This document shows, one piece after another, positions 24,201 to 34,000 of a stretch of 64,000 nucleotides of DNA (position 1 is the first letter of the stretch; the number at the start of each line of letters is the position of its first letter). Location: the NCBI GenBank assembly GCA_023053575.1, contig JAKZAP010000006.1:19787280-19851279 (forward strand), given 5' to 3'. Position numbers and translations under genes: made by a program. The notes below the pieces were generated by a model. That model saw only the letters and a program-made list of their open reading frames with translations. It searched no databases and was not told the DNA's origin. The DNA comes from Branchinecta lynchi. Taxonomy: Eukaryota; Arthropoda; Branchiopoda; Anostraca; Branchinectidae.

Positions 24201-27200
24201 GACTAAAGTCAGTGACTGGCCCAAACCTGTGATTGGTCCAAACACTCCAAAGATACGTTTTAAAATGGCGGAGATGGATTTTTCCATCTCGACTATCTTA
24301 CGTTTTCAGCGTCTTTTCCTCCCAGTTTTGACCGTAAGACGGTCCTATTATCGGTGTTATTACCAGGTGTGACTATAGTGGGGCCCGGGCATTAGGCCTT
24401 GCATTAGAGTAATGCCCGGCCCCACTATAGTCACACCTAGTAATACGCCGGTAATAAGGCCGTCTTACGGTCGAAATTGGGAAGAAAAGACGCTGAAAAC
24501 GTAAGATTGTCGAGATGGAAAAATCCATCTCCGCCATTTTGAAACGTATCTTTTCGAGTGTTTGGACCAATCACAGACCAGAGTCGCTGATTTTTAGCTA
24601 GTCTTGTTTACGTTTGAGTGATGATGATGGTAACAAATCTTGAATTTCTTCGTTCCAGGTGTACCAGGATGAAACATAAGAGTGGGCAATTAACCAAATT
24701 AACGAACCAAATTACGTACAGGTGTGACTGAATGTGGCCCGGGCATAACGGTAATGAGATTCCATTTGCTTCTTCACGAGCTGTGCAATTGGCTGCTGAA
24801 ATGAACAAACCGTATTTCCGTGGCTTCTGGAAATAGGCAGTCATCGCGGTTTACTGCAAAAACCGATTTTTCAGAAGTTACTTTTTAAAACCAGGAAGTT
24901 GAGATCGTCGATGCTGGAAAGAAGTTTCGTGAAACAGTTTTAAGCACCACTACATTATTTTCCCTAAAATCGGAAATTTGACCGTAGTCACTACCTGATA
25001 AACCAGAAGATTTGTATTCTTACTTCTTTGAGAGGGAAGTCATTCTTTTCGGATGCCTCATCCTCGCCGTCGAGTAAAGTTTCGCCGAAGGCTGTCTTGT
25101 AACATGTACATTCTGACGGACATTTTGTTGTCCACGTGCCTGGATCTGTCTCTTTGGGGGTTGGCAGGCTTTGTATTGCACAGACCTGGAATATGAGTAA
25201 AAAAGAAACATAACAAAAGCTCCGGAGAGTGCTCAACTTCCAAAAGGTCAGTGGTTCGTTGGCTAGTGTGCTATCTCCAGTGCAAAGCAAAGGGCTTTCG
25301 AAAAATTGACGCAAGGGTTTTGTCCTTAGTTGAAGCCAGCAGTACTCACAATTGTAAAAGAGATTTTAATCTTTTGCTTGTGTTGTATGTGAGGGTTAAT
25401 CCTATACAGATTATGTTTGATGTACAAACGGAACTGTATACAGTTCATAAACGGCATAAATTTCATGATTCCAGGCTTTCTGGACAGGCATAGACATCCT
25501 CATAAGCGAGTCCAAAAGGGCCACAAAGAGAGGGTTCTTTGAACGGGGGATCCGTGTCTGGATAGAAGAGATACAAACGAACGTGCCGAGCCTGTCCTAT
25601 TCATTCCCATCATATAGGAGGGATATACCCTTCCGCCGAATCTCACGTGTTTTGGCTATTCTATGCAAGGGCTAAACTTGGGATCTTACTCTAACTATTC
25701 GGTTTACCACCACCAAACATGGTTCTCAGTCAGTTTGTACTGAAAGGATAGTCTATTTTTGTTCGAATTCTTACTGATGTTCGATTCTGAACTATTCTTA
25801 GGATAAAATGTAGCCCGGTATGTACGGTACTGTAGAATCCTAAGACGTTGCAACGCGCTTTTGCAGTTGCATTTGCTTATATTGTGTTCATCAGAGCAGG
25901 AGCCCATCAGGATAAAATGTAGCCCGGTATGTACGGTACTGTAGAATCCTAAGACGTGGCAACCCGCTTTTGGCAGTTGCATTTGCTTATATTATGTTCG
26001 TCAGAGCAGGAGCCCATCAGGAACTGTCGCGAGCTTGTCATCTCTACCTGAGCCTCCTATATGATGGGAATGAATAGGACAGGCTCGGCACGTTTGTAGT
26101 GTGTAGAGATTGCACAGTGGATGAGCAGAGGCGCTAAGGGGGGAGGGGCATGGCTTTAGATTTACCCAAGAAAAGTATTCAAATTTTTAGTCTGTGTAAT
26201 AAACCTCTAATGGGGCACACAACTGATCTTTGCTCCCCCTCCTCCCGAGAGGTTCACTGAGATGGCGCCACTGTGAAAGAGCCCTGAAAATACGTAGGCT
26301 TATTGGCCTTCTTGTTGGCCATAGCCAAGCTGGAGTGAATACGACAGTTTCTCTTACAGGATTATCGATTAACGCAACACCTTAACACAATAAATAAGTT
26401 GACGCCTGCAAAAAAGTGCGTTTGTGTTCGGTAGGGCATGATATGTAAATAAAAACCATACCTGTCCGATGATCACCAATAATGTAATCCACATGCTTCG
26501 CACGTTGATGGCACTACAATCATACAACTGCGAATGACTTTTATCGTGAAGCCGGAAGAGGGACGGTGTCTCGCTGGGCCTCTTCTTAACACTCGTCCGA
26601 GTTTCCGTCTTGTAATTTTATCGTTGCTTGCGATTGTGCGACTCAATATGTTTGATGTATTTACGAATTGGAAAATGCTCTACTTTTAACTTTCCGTAAA
26701 ACTTGGCACACAAACAGTAGTGACGTATCTATCGTGGGGTAGGGTAGGGGGTGATGTATAATAATAATAATAATATATTACAAAAAAATGGCCACAAAGC
26801 CTCTACAAACTTCTTTTGAAACATTTAGGGTCGTACACTTGGGAAAGAAACATTCCATCAGTTTCTTTCTTGAATTGGCTTATTGATGGAGAGTTTGCTG
26901 TTTCTTCGGGCAGTTGATTCCAATGGTTTTTGAAACTCCACCGACCAAAGATTTGTCCTATCCAAGATTTGTAGGTTGGGCTGGAAGAAATTTAGTTAGG
27001 TACTAAGTGGGTCTTAAGTAGGGTACTTAGTTAGGGTCTGAAGTTAAGTACAGAGAAGGAAACAAGATCCATGAAGAATAATTCAATTTAATCTAGAAAG
27101 AATTTTGCTATTTTGTCGAGGGACCAAGTTCCTGAAAAGTTCTACTCCGACACATTGTGGACGAAAGGACGTTACTGAGAGGAATTTAACTGAAGGCACC

Positions 27201-29736
27201 AGTTAGTTTCATTTCGGGGAGGGGCAATGATTTCAACCATGAAAAGCAAGAACAGGAAAATAGTATGATACAAACATATCCTGGCAATACAGTATCCTTG
27301 TTTGTTTATGTTTGTGTTATTTTTTCCCGCTCAACCGATCGCTTTTGATCTGTCGTTCAGTGATCGTGAGTTAGGGTTCTTCCAGGTATGCAGGCTTATT
27401 AGGGACCCGACGAAATTGTCACTTTCGAGATCGACCATCCGGGGGGGGGGGGGGTTGAGGCAATACATTTTCAGATATTTCCAAACGATACCTTGTCATA
27501 TTCGCCAATGTCCCATGATTATTTTTGCCTCAAGGGCATAGAGATGAATTCCTAGCACCTTTAAAGTGTGTATCCTCGCCGCACGGTGTAAAAATACTTT
27601 TGGCCAGACGATGAACTTTCATGTTCCCCAAGGGCACGTGACCATTTGTGCCTCAAAGGTTTTGCTGAAATGAGTCCCGTAAGTGCGCATCTTAACTGAA
27701 TAGGCCTAGTGCAAAAAATATTTTTGAGCCACTCGAAAAGGACAGTTTTCCTAGATACTTACATGTGTAGATCGAGCTCGTCCACGGGGTGTCAGTTAGA
27801 GTGGGTGTTCTTGTAAACTTTTTGACACACTTATGGAGGAAAGATCAGACGAAACTTGACGGACAGGACTGTCGCGTGCTTTGGGGGAACTGTAGGGAGG
27901 TCTTGGAAGATCAATCCGACCTAGACAGCGCGAACCTTAGCAGATATACAAAATACCTACCATTGCAAGTGCCATATGAGCTTACAGCTATTTTTCCTTT
28001 GTTCAGTAACTTCGTCGTGAAACGAATTTGAAGTTGTAATGCGACTCCTTATCGAAAGTTCGTCTGATTACCTACTCATAAGTGTCCTGTTCTGTTCCAG
28101 ACGTTCCTGCAAGCGGCCTGTATTTCGCGTCCTATGAATGGCTGATGAGAGCAATGACACCTGCTGGGGGTGATCGGTCACAGCTAAGTCCAGGAAAGAC
28201 GTTGCTTGCTGGAGGTCTAGCCGGAGTAGCCAACTGGCTTTGGGCTGTTCCTCCCGATACCATCAAAAGCCGACTCCAGACAGGTAAAGATCGCCCTAAA
28301 TACATTAGTTTGCGTTTTTCCATGTTTTACTGCCCGCAACTGCATATGCGAATAACATTTGCAGTCGAGTATGGTCAAGAATTACTAAAGGCGTATTCTC
28401 GTCGTTTCCGAGGACTCCACTTGAGGAGTCCCCGTGTTTTGTTTGTCCCGGGGACTCACTCCCCGAGTCATATATTCAAATAATGTATACACCGGATACG
28501 TTGGCTATGATTCTTTATCAGCGATATTTAGTTTTTTTTTTCCTTACAGTGGCATTTGAAATTAATTTGCCCTAGTAAGATATTTATAGTCGATAGAAGC
28601 TTCAGTTATTTTCTTCAGGTTTGTTTCCTTCCCTGACGTTGACCTGAAGATTGACAGCCTGACCAGGACCGTCGCCAAGAAGGGCCGAAATATCGCTGAT
28701 GAAGAATCGTAGCTGTCGTATCGAATATATGTTTCAAAGTCAGCTTGGCTCAAAGAATATTTACTCCCCGAGTCACCGCGGACGGGGAGTGCTCCGATTA
28801 TCATCACCATCATTAAAAGGACTCCCTTTCAGATTCAGAGGGGAATCAATTTTTGCTCGTATCGGTGCAATATAAAATTAGTCTAAACAAATCAAAATAA
28901 AGAAAACCACAATTCAAGTAGATCCAGACTAATTTCGTCAACTGCATATTTTTTTTTGAACAAAATCCAATTTGGATCTCTCGTTGTTTTCCTTCCGTCT
29001 TCTCGTTGTTTTCCATGCGCGGGGTCCGCGTGGAGTGACTCCCTCTATTCTCGCCGTTCCCTTGGATTCCCTGAGGAGCCCTCGGGCACCAGCCAGAATA
29101 CGCTTAAGATAGAATGATCTATTAGTGCCGTAGATCCGACGCACTTCTCCGTTTTCGATGAGAAGCAACTACGCGCATGTCGCTTATGCCTCCTCCTGAC
29201 AGCACTAGTGCTGTACAAGAAACCACAACGTGTCATAATTTAACACTAATGCAGGGTATTTGCACATTGCGGATATTTGACGGTTTCCAGGGAGAATTTG
29301 GCAAAGCTTTATCGAACGGAGACTTCATGCGCGTTGTTTCGTTGCGTAGCTTTATGTAATCTTGTTACCACGGAGTGCTTGACGCACGCGGGAGGGTAGG
29401 TGCCAAACTGTCCAGGCAGGCAGTTCGAACGTATAAAACTATTACTTCAGAATACATCTTAGGAGGGTGATTCGTCCTGGCTGGGTGACGTGCTTTAAGA
29501 TTCGATCTGCAAATACTCGCTGTCAACCGGATTTGAACCGCGTCTGTTCTCTTTCAGCGCCAGAGGGAACCTACAAGGGGTGGATGGACGCCTACAGAGC
29601 GCTTGTTAAAGAGGATGGTCATATGGCTCTCCTCCGTGGTATTAAGCCAGTGATGCTGCGAGCGTTCATTGCTAACGCTGCCTGCTTCTTTGGGGTCGAG
29701 TGTGCCAGATCCTTTATGAACTCGGCAGGGTTGTGA
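6266..29736 (+). CDS. SLC25A20: Mitochondrial carnitine/acylcarnitine carrier, six coding exons
   Basis: The coding exons are 6266-6376, 9631-9745, 15293-15489, 17385-17505, 28101-28283 and 29558-29736. All are bounded by AG/GT and their phases join to 301 residues plus TGA, the same length as human SLC25A20. The protein has the threefold mitochondrial-carrier fold with signature motifs P32-F-D34-T-I-K37, P132-G-E134-R-I-K137 (followed by the conserved Cys138) and P232-P-D234-T-I-K237. The GHPFDTIK motif carries the His, Asp and Lys that family knowledge links to acylcarnitine/carnitine exchange across the inner mitochondrial membrane for beta-oxidation. As usual for the family there is no cleavable presequence. 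The ATG at 6266 gives the usual carrier N-terminus. Introns are swollen by transposons (3254, 5547, 1895, 10595 and 1274 bp). Intron 4 hosts two genes on the opposite strand. I found no clear polyadenylation signal within 500 bp after the stop. Confidence 0.96.
6790..6890 (+). repeat. Penelope-like 3' repeat, diverged copy
   Basis: The sequence GAGCCTTGCCAAGAAGGGCC followed by AAAATATTG is a diverged copy of the block at 28640-28715 and 39655-39745. In the 39-kb copy the block directly follows a GIY-YIG endonuclease remnant, so it probably represents the 3' end of a Penelope-like element. It lies in SLC25A20 intron 1. Confidence 0.45.
7015..9300. other. SLC25A20 intron 1, mostly unidentified sequence
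   Basis: No gene is seen. The stretch contains poly-G/poly-C runs (7363-7376, 7443-7456, 8455-8466) and two copies of the TACCCCTCCTGTA-type motif (about 7640 and 8350). At about 7838-7860 a sequence on the - strand resembles a tRNA B box (GGTTCAAATCC), which may mark a tRNA-derived SINE; no convincing A box was found. Confidence 0.3.
10355..11170 (+). repeat. GGATCC-palindrome repeat family, copy 1
   Basis: Starts at a TTTGGGATCCCAAA palindrome (about 10360), then AGTTGTCGCTCTGTCTGTTAG, then several diverged internal units of about 100-150 bp. Each unit contains a TTATTTTCTCG(C)CGGACA...TAGTTCGTCCG...CCGG block followed by AAAAGT and a short AT-rich stretch. The same architecture occurs at 21845-22640. 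No coding capacity. Lies in SLC25A20 intron 2. Confidence 0.65.
12118..15262 (-). mobile_element. LINE-A: degenerate non-LTR retrotransposon, 5'-truncated, interrupted by LINE-B
   Basis: The parts are 15262-15124 and 13265-12118. The distal part encodes an RT start with [20 protein letters not shown]. After the LINE-B insertion the reading resumes with [17 protein letters not shown], then (with a frame break) [29 protein letters not shown] and the catalytic GYADDIL. The 3' UTR ends in an (ATC)n tail at 12118-12136. The same 3' UTR recurs alone at 62172-62333. The 5'-truncated end is only about 30 bp from the SLC25A20 exon 3 acceptor. Confidence 0.85.
13266..15123 (+). mobile_element. LINE-B: 5'-truncated LINE with an open 589-codon RT frame
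   Basis: An open frame runs from 13270 to the stop at 15037-15039. It carries the linker and reverse transcriptase: GSYRPIAL, the catalytic block [42 protein letters not shown] and the thumb/C-terminal region. There is no endonuclease, so the element is 5'-truncated and its apparent start codon (TTG) is not a real start. The 3' UTR ends in an AAATAAATAAATAA tail at 15109-15122. It sits in opposite orientation inside LINE-A. It belongs to the same RT group as LINE-C at 15684-17251, judged by shared motifs such as [18 protein letters not shown]. Confidence 0.9.
15684..17251 (-). pseudogene. LINE-C: RT pseudogene filling SLC25A20 intron 3
   Basis: The reading runs right to left in broken pieces: 17251-16970 ([18 protein letters not shown]), 16980-16684 ([32 protein letters not shown]), 16586-16395 (the active-site piece SYADDLVLL), then 16340-15777 (the thumb and C-terminal part). 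The breaks come from a 78-bp duplication at 16561-16765 and a short AATC-rich insert near 16335-16380. The 3' end is AT-rich near 15690-15720. It is close kin of LINE-B. Confidence 0.88.
16561..16765. repeat. 78-bp direct duplication inside LINE-C with an AT-rich linker
   Basis: The 78-bp segment 16561-16638 (ATATTGTTAAAACACTGACC to CTCGTCAACATAC) is repeated at 16688-16765. I saw no differences when reading the copies. The 49-bp linker is made of TGTTAAATATTGTTATATATTG-like units. The duplication breaks the RT frame just after the catalytic motif. Confidence 0.85.
17760..18100. other. Intergenic stretch in SLC25A20 intron 4
   Basis: I see no gene or recognisable repeat here. It lies between SLC25A20 exon 4 and the polyadenylation signal of the 204-codon gene on the opposite strand. 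Confidence 0.4.
18104..18109 (-). terminator. Polyadenylation signal of the 204-aa gene
   Basis: AATAAA on the - strand (TTTATT on +), 77 bases beyond the TAA/TAG of the 204-codon frame. Confidence 0.6.
18186..18800 (-). CDS. Hypothetical acidic protein, 204 aa, nested gene
   Basis: A single open frame of 204 codons beginning ATG at 18800, with a second in-frame ATG six codons later. I do not recognise the family. The protein is hydrophilic, rich in Glu/Asp/Lys, without signal peptide or membrane segment. Stretches near residues 25-75 and 175-204 (ending [18 protein letters not shown]) have coiled-coil character, and the middle looks disordered. An AATAAA on the - strand at 18109-18104, about 75 bp after the stop, supports a real 3' end. 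A good acceptor (ATCTCTTCTAG, about 18843) lies upstream, so a 5' UTR exon or a further coding exon could exist. It lies downstream of the LRR gene on the same strand, with about 220 bp from that gene's putative poly(A) signal to this ATG. A retained coding region is likely, but function is unknown. Confidence 0.6.
   Translation of the reverse strand: MKSKLTMSRKTTQFELENETIHKEDLQVALEERIDEIVEALQRSYDAENQRTDDASQSKYLAKDAEQLIDSFIHNISDPTLVHGDTGLSEAEATTETEDEFMDNEIPVFVEDKKEDQRLRNRQTEDIGRTNNEISNDISAYTSEVLVKEMRPKVSPPIPSKPEKKHNYSELLQDTEYTSKLSKKSLKLLMEKARLYEKQKKVLE
19020..19025 (-). terminator. Polyadenylation signal of the LRR gene
   Basis: AATAAA on the - strand, about 230 bases after the LRR protein stop codon. 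It lies upstream of the 204-codon gene, which argues that the two are separate transcripts. Confidence 0.5.
19255..26494 (-). CDS. Secreted leucine-rich-repeat protein, four coding exons, nested in SLC25A20 intron 4
   Basis: Coding exons on the - strand: 26494-26462 (11 codons), 25185-25024 (54), 23879-23757 (41) and 21090-19255 (611 plus stop). All junctions are phase 0 with GT/AG, giving 717 residues. Residues 1-17 form a signal peptide ([10 protein letters not shown] core) split between exons 1 and 2. An LRR N-cap follows with C33-x3-C37-x-C39 and C86, containing an acidic insert. LRRs run from about 100 to 550, interrupted at about 140-270 by a charged insert with a Lys/Arg-rich patch (200-209) flanked by acidic runs. 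The LRR C-cap starts NPWHCTC (C557, C559, C581, C591, C609). The C-terminus (660-695) is strongly acidic. No transmembrane segment is visible, so a secreted or matrix protein is likely. It resembles the acid-labile-subunit/Slit-like LRR class by domain order, but ligand and orthologue are unknown. Introns carry a TIR element and a foldback. Confidence 0.85.
21845..22640 (+). repeat. GGATCC-palindrome repeat family, copy 2
   Basis: Begins with TTTTTTGGGATCCCAAAACG at about 21849, then GTCTGTCCGTCTGTTGGAACG, a G-rich stretch (22025-22050), and at least three tandem diverged units. Each unit holds GAATCCGAATATGAAA, a CCGGACAA...GTTCGCCCGG block and AAAGT(A)AAAG. It matches the copy at 10355-11170 in layout. 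Lies in the last intron of the LRR gene. Confidence 0.65.
24057..24746. mobile_element. Foldback: ~690-bp near-perfect inverted repeat (two head-to-head MITE-like arms)
   Basis: The left arm, about 24057-24394, and right arm, 24410-24746, are reverse complements apart from scattered mismatches, around a centre of about 15 bp (24395-24409). Inner ends read CAGGTGTGACTATAGTGGGG then CCCGGGCATTA on the left, and the complement on the right. The outer ends have the related GCCCGGGCCACATTCAGTCA-type sequence. Each arm therefore has the same terminal motif at both of its ends, as if a ~340-bp MITE had been duplicated head to head. It lies in the intron between exons 2 and 3 of the LRR gene. Confidence 0.88.
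25581..26093. mobile_element. Small DNA element with 40-bp perfect terminal inverted repeats
   Basis: 25581-25620 (ACGTGCCGAGCCTGTCCTAT to TATAGGAG) and 26054-26093 are exact reverse complements. The interior has a tandem duplication of about 109 bp (starts at 25801 and 25910, GGATAAAATGTAGCCCGGTA) differing at a few bases. No coding capacity. Inserted in the first intron of the LRR gene. Confidence 0.88.
27345..27995 (+). repeat. Copy of the G-rich tandem-unit family, truncated
   Basis: Contains GTGAGTTAGGGTTCTTCCAG, GGGACCCGACGAAATTGTC, a run of 14 G (27440-27453) and the terminal AAGTGCCATATGAGCTTACAG motif found at 63209-63230. Lies in SLC25A20 intron 4, upstream of exon 5. Confidence 0.6.
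28389..29112. mobile_element. Harbinger-like MITE with a nested Penelope-type 3' fragment
   Basis: The ends are GGCGTATTCTCGTCGTTTCC (28389) and the inverted CAGCCAGAATACGC (29100), flanked by TAA/TTA-type bases. Internal landmarks shared with other copies are GAGGAGTCCCCG and TGGAGTGACTCCCTCTATTC. At about 28565-28770 it is interrupted by a block with AAGATATTTATAGTCGATAG and GCCAAGAAGGGCCGAAATAT, also present at 39601-39745. Lies in SLC25A20 intron 5. Confidence 0.65.
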
Positions 29737-30870
29737 GTCACCTAGCTGTTAGTTGAAAACATTCTTTTTAATTTAGGGGTTTACATTCAGACGAATGTTA
29801 CGGGTCAGTTGAGACTTTATGCGAAGAAGTTAGCGTGTCCAGGTGGGTTAGTGTCATTTGTCAGTCTTCATTAGCAACTCATCTAGATGAGGAGACGGTT
29901 GCTTCCCTAAGGCTTGCTTCCCACTGAGTCCGGATTTGGCAGTCGGGCCCGAAATTGACGCGTGGATCGGATCTCCTATTTAAACATCCGTCCCTAACAG
30001 CGATCTTTTGCTCACGTTAGCATTCGCAGCCAAAATTTGCAGCGGACTCAGTAGGAATCCGGCAGGTTGCTCTAACGTCGTTTTCGTGGGTTCGTCCTCC
30101 GTTATTTTTGGCATTGCCAAGGGCTATTATTGTTGTGCACAACTTAGTTATAACACCTATGACAACACGATATGGGCCATGACGTGAAAATTCTAGAAAA
30201 GTATCTAAACTCAGTACGTCAAAAATCAGTAACAAAAAATTCACTTCAGTGACTTTACTAACTTTAAAAAAAACTGACAAGCTCCTGTATCAGTACGAGA
30301 ACAGTGAATCGAACCGCCCAGTTGGAGTCCGATATGTTCCCAGTTTTTGCTGTTTACATGCATGGCAAATATCCGTTCCTAGCTCAGTCAGTTAGTGCCA
30401 TGTCTTAGTGTAGCCGATGCTCAGTGCTTGGTTCGGACAGAGTCCGAATTTCGTAAGGGACCAGAAGGATCTGTAACAGCGTTAAAAGGTATACCCAAAG
30501 ATAGATGTGATCGAATTTCGCACCGGACTCAGTGGAAACTCCTTTGGTAGACGATCAGGTTCGGGCGGTGGCTGGCTGCAATTTCTGTAAGAAATTTCGT
30601 TACCACCATCAATTCCGTACTGAAGTTGACTTTGTTCAGCTTTATGGTGAAAGTCCAGAAAATCCGGCCGGAAAAACCTGATCGTCTGTCCTCACCATAG
30701 AACCAGTAACGATTGTGCTTGCCTCTTGGCACGAAATTGTCTATGACAGACGTAATGCACTTTTCTTAAGTTGACCACCAGCTTGTTTTTCACGCGCGGA
30801 CCGCTTTTGGTGCCTTTCACTATCTCCCTGTTACAGTGGATGATTGCCACTGATTGTTTTAAAAGCTCAA
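29737..30870. other. Convergent 3' region between SLC25A20 and ARPC4
   Basis: No gene is seen. Two inverted CACTGAGTCCGG motifs (29925 on +, complement near 30525) and a third near 30045 suggest a MITE of about 0.6 kb, but its edges were not resolved. Confidence 0.35.
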
Positions 30871-30871
30871 T

Positions 30872-30877
30872 TTTAAT
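30872..30877 (-). terminator. Candidate polyadenylation signal (ATTAAA) of ARPC4
   Basis: ATTAAA on the - strand about 165 bases after the proposed ARPC4 stop at 31041-31043. It is weak evidence by itself but consistent in distance. Confidence 0.4.
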
Positions 30878-31040
30878 AAAAAGACTCAAACTACGAAACG
30901 TGTACAAAAATACTGGAAATCCTCGGACTTCAAGCAGAGAAGATCGGAAGAAATGCAACATAGGCACGGACATACACACATACCAACAATACTCCAGTAG
31001 AACATGACTTCAAAGCCGAACAAATTACTTCAAAGACGTC

Positions 31041-34000
31041 TCAGAACTAGAAGAAGAGAAGTTGCTGAAAGCGTCAATAACCCTATTGTTGTCTACTAAG
31101 ATTCTTACAGTCTAGCAAGAACCAACCCACGTCTCTTATATCTCAATCCAAGACAAGGAGGCTCACTTTCCTGGAGTCCCTCGTTTATGCAGGAAGCTAC
31201 TCTGAGATATCCATGAAAAATGATCAAGATGAGAAGTTTCAGTTTTCTGCTACTGGTTTTCTATGCCCTCGACGTATTCGCTTTTGCCTCAAACAAGCGT
31301 TTCGTTCCGAGTCCTCGTCCACTGAGGATGCATTGTTCAGGGTAAAAATCGAAAATAGTAATGCATGGAGTACGATTCAGATTCAGATATTGTTTACTTC
31401 ACCAAAACAAGAACTACGAGCTCATATGGCACTTGTTACGAGTAGGCACGGCTCGGTTATGTCAATGATGTATCTAGTGTTTGCCAGGTGTCTTCCCACC
31501 AAGTTTCATATCGATCCCTCCACTCAGCGTTTTCCAACATTTCCGGTTGCCCCCTCCAACTCCCCTCAAAGTCACCGGATCCGGTCCGGATTTTAAGTGG
31601 GTCGTCTGAGGCATGAGGTCTTTCCAAATATCAAGTTTCATCGAGATCCGGTCACCCGTTCAAAAGTTATAAATACCTCAAGATTCCGGATTCCCCTCCG
31701 TCCACTCCCCCCACAGTGCCCGAATCGGCTCGGTTGTGTCAATGATGTATCTAGTGTTTGCTAGGTGTCTTCCCACCAAGTTTCATCTCGATCCCTCCAC
31801 CCATAGCGTTTCCCAAGATTTCCGGTTGCCCCCTCCAGCCCCCCCCCCCCCCCCGAAAAAAGTCACTGGATCCGGTCCGAATTTTAATTGGGTTGTCTGA
31901 GGCATGAGGTCTTTCCAAATATCAAGTTTCATCGAGATCCGATCACCCGTTCAAAAGTTATAAATACCTCAAGATTCCGGATTCTCCCTCCCTCCACTCC
32001 CCCCACGGTGCTCGGATGGGGGAAGTGACTATTTCCAACTAAATCATTTGGGGTCCCTGATACGCCTACCAAGTTTTATCGTCCTAGCTTATGTGGAAGT
32101 GCCCGAACTAGCAAAACCTGGACAGACCGACGGACGGACGGACAGAAATTGCGATCGCTATATGGCACTTGGTCGAAGGGCAAGTGCCATAAAAACACAA
32201 GTACATTAGACAAAAAACTCAACAACCACATAAAAGACAAAAATCCTGTGGGTGGCTGTATCTTCTCACCTTTTAACTTAAAATTATTCAGTAAATAATA
32301 ACAGAAAAACTAGTCGTAAGATTTTTTCCAAAAAAAGAAAAAAAGAGGTAAAGAAAGAGAGTTAAAAAAAAAAAAATATTTCCTCGTCACAACCTACCCA
32401 CCGCCCCCCCCCCCCATCTCACCTCCCCCCACCCCACCTCCTCACTCCCCGCCTCCCTATACCCCCTTCGAAAAACCCTATGTTGAGAAGTCTTTAACTT
32501 TAAAGGACCCCTCGCACTATTTACTTTTCAACTTACAGTATTTCAAAATATTTGAATACTTAAAACTAGGCGATGCTTTCAACAGATTACCCAAGGTTTT
32601 TGCTGTTTTAACCTTTTCCGAGATCCATTGACTTGTAGCGAAAACAAGGAAAAAAGGAAACAATTGACATTCGCCTTTTCTGATGGAAAAACTTCATGCA
32701 GATAACCATCGACGGTGTTATACACATCGAAGGTAGCAAAACACGGCTAGTGAGAAAATCAGCGTGGTTTTGTTAGAATGGTTAGAACGTACCGTACGAA
32801 ATTGGGGTCTCCGGGTTTAGAAATGTATGGAGTGATTATATAAGTAGGTTGCGTTAGTATTACAGGCAGGGGCGTAGCAAGTGCATTTTCGGTGGGGGGG
32901 GGGGGGGTGCAGAGCCAAAATTTTACCGAATCTTTCAAAAATTTTACCGAATCCTAGAACTAAGAATTCGAGCTTTAAATTCTGGAACAGAAACGATTAC
33001 GTAGGAAGAGTAACAATAACGGGCAGCATGAAAGACGATAAGCCTACTATTAGGAGGCGTTTTGGCGAAGCCCACATGTAGAATATACTGCCGGGCATGA
33101 TTGCAGTAACAGCTTCTATCTATTATAGTCAATAGAAAATAAATCGAGCGGCGCAGGCGAAAAATTTTTGAAATCCATTTTTTTTTCTGTAGGCTAAAAT
33201 TTAACTGCTTCTCTGACAAATTCCATCATTTACCGTAGATTAAATACCGAGACTCTAAGAAGTTGTAGAAACCAGATGGAGCGACGTTCTGGCAGCAGCA
33301 GCAACTGAGTCTAGTTAATATACTACCCATAATCGCATAAAATAAGCGCCGCAGGCGAAACTTTTTTTTTTCCTCCCAAATTTAATTTTCATCCAAATTC
33401 TAGCGTTTAGTGTTTCAAATCTCAGTCCTAAAACTGGCTTAAAACCCCCGTCAAATGACGTGCCCTTCCACAAAACAGAGAATATCACGAAAAGTGCTGC
33501 AGGCGGAATTTTCGAAATATATATGATTAGATATTCTTTTGGGGATCCAAAATAAAAGTAAGGACTATCGATGGTATCATAAATCATCCCTTTTGTCTGC
33601 GATCAGTGCTTCACTCGACCTCCCCGGAGGTTCGTGGTAGCTTCCGAATCCTGGCAGTTATAATGAATGAACTACCGAATACCAGTTATTATACCGAATC
33701 AGTTTAGACCGATAGCATGTTCGGGATTCTGTATAACTACCGTATCCCGGTTATTATACCGACTTGTTTTGGTGCCGAAAGACTACCGAACAATATTCTT
33801 ATTCAGTATACTTTCGTCGAAACTGGAACAAAGTCGGGATTCGTGGTTAACTTCCTAATCCTGGAAATTATACTGAATAAACTACCGAATCCTAATCATG
33901 ATACCGAATAATTTTGAACCAATAGCTTATTCGGGATTCTGTGTAACTACGGAATCTCCATAATTATTCCGGCATCGAAAAATTACCAAATGATTTCAGT

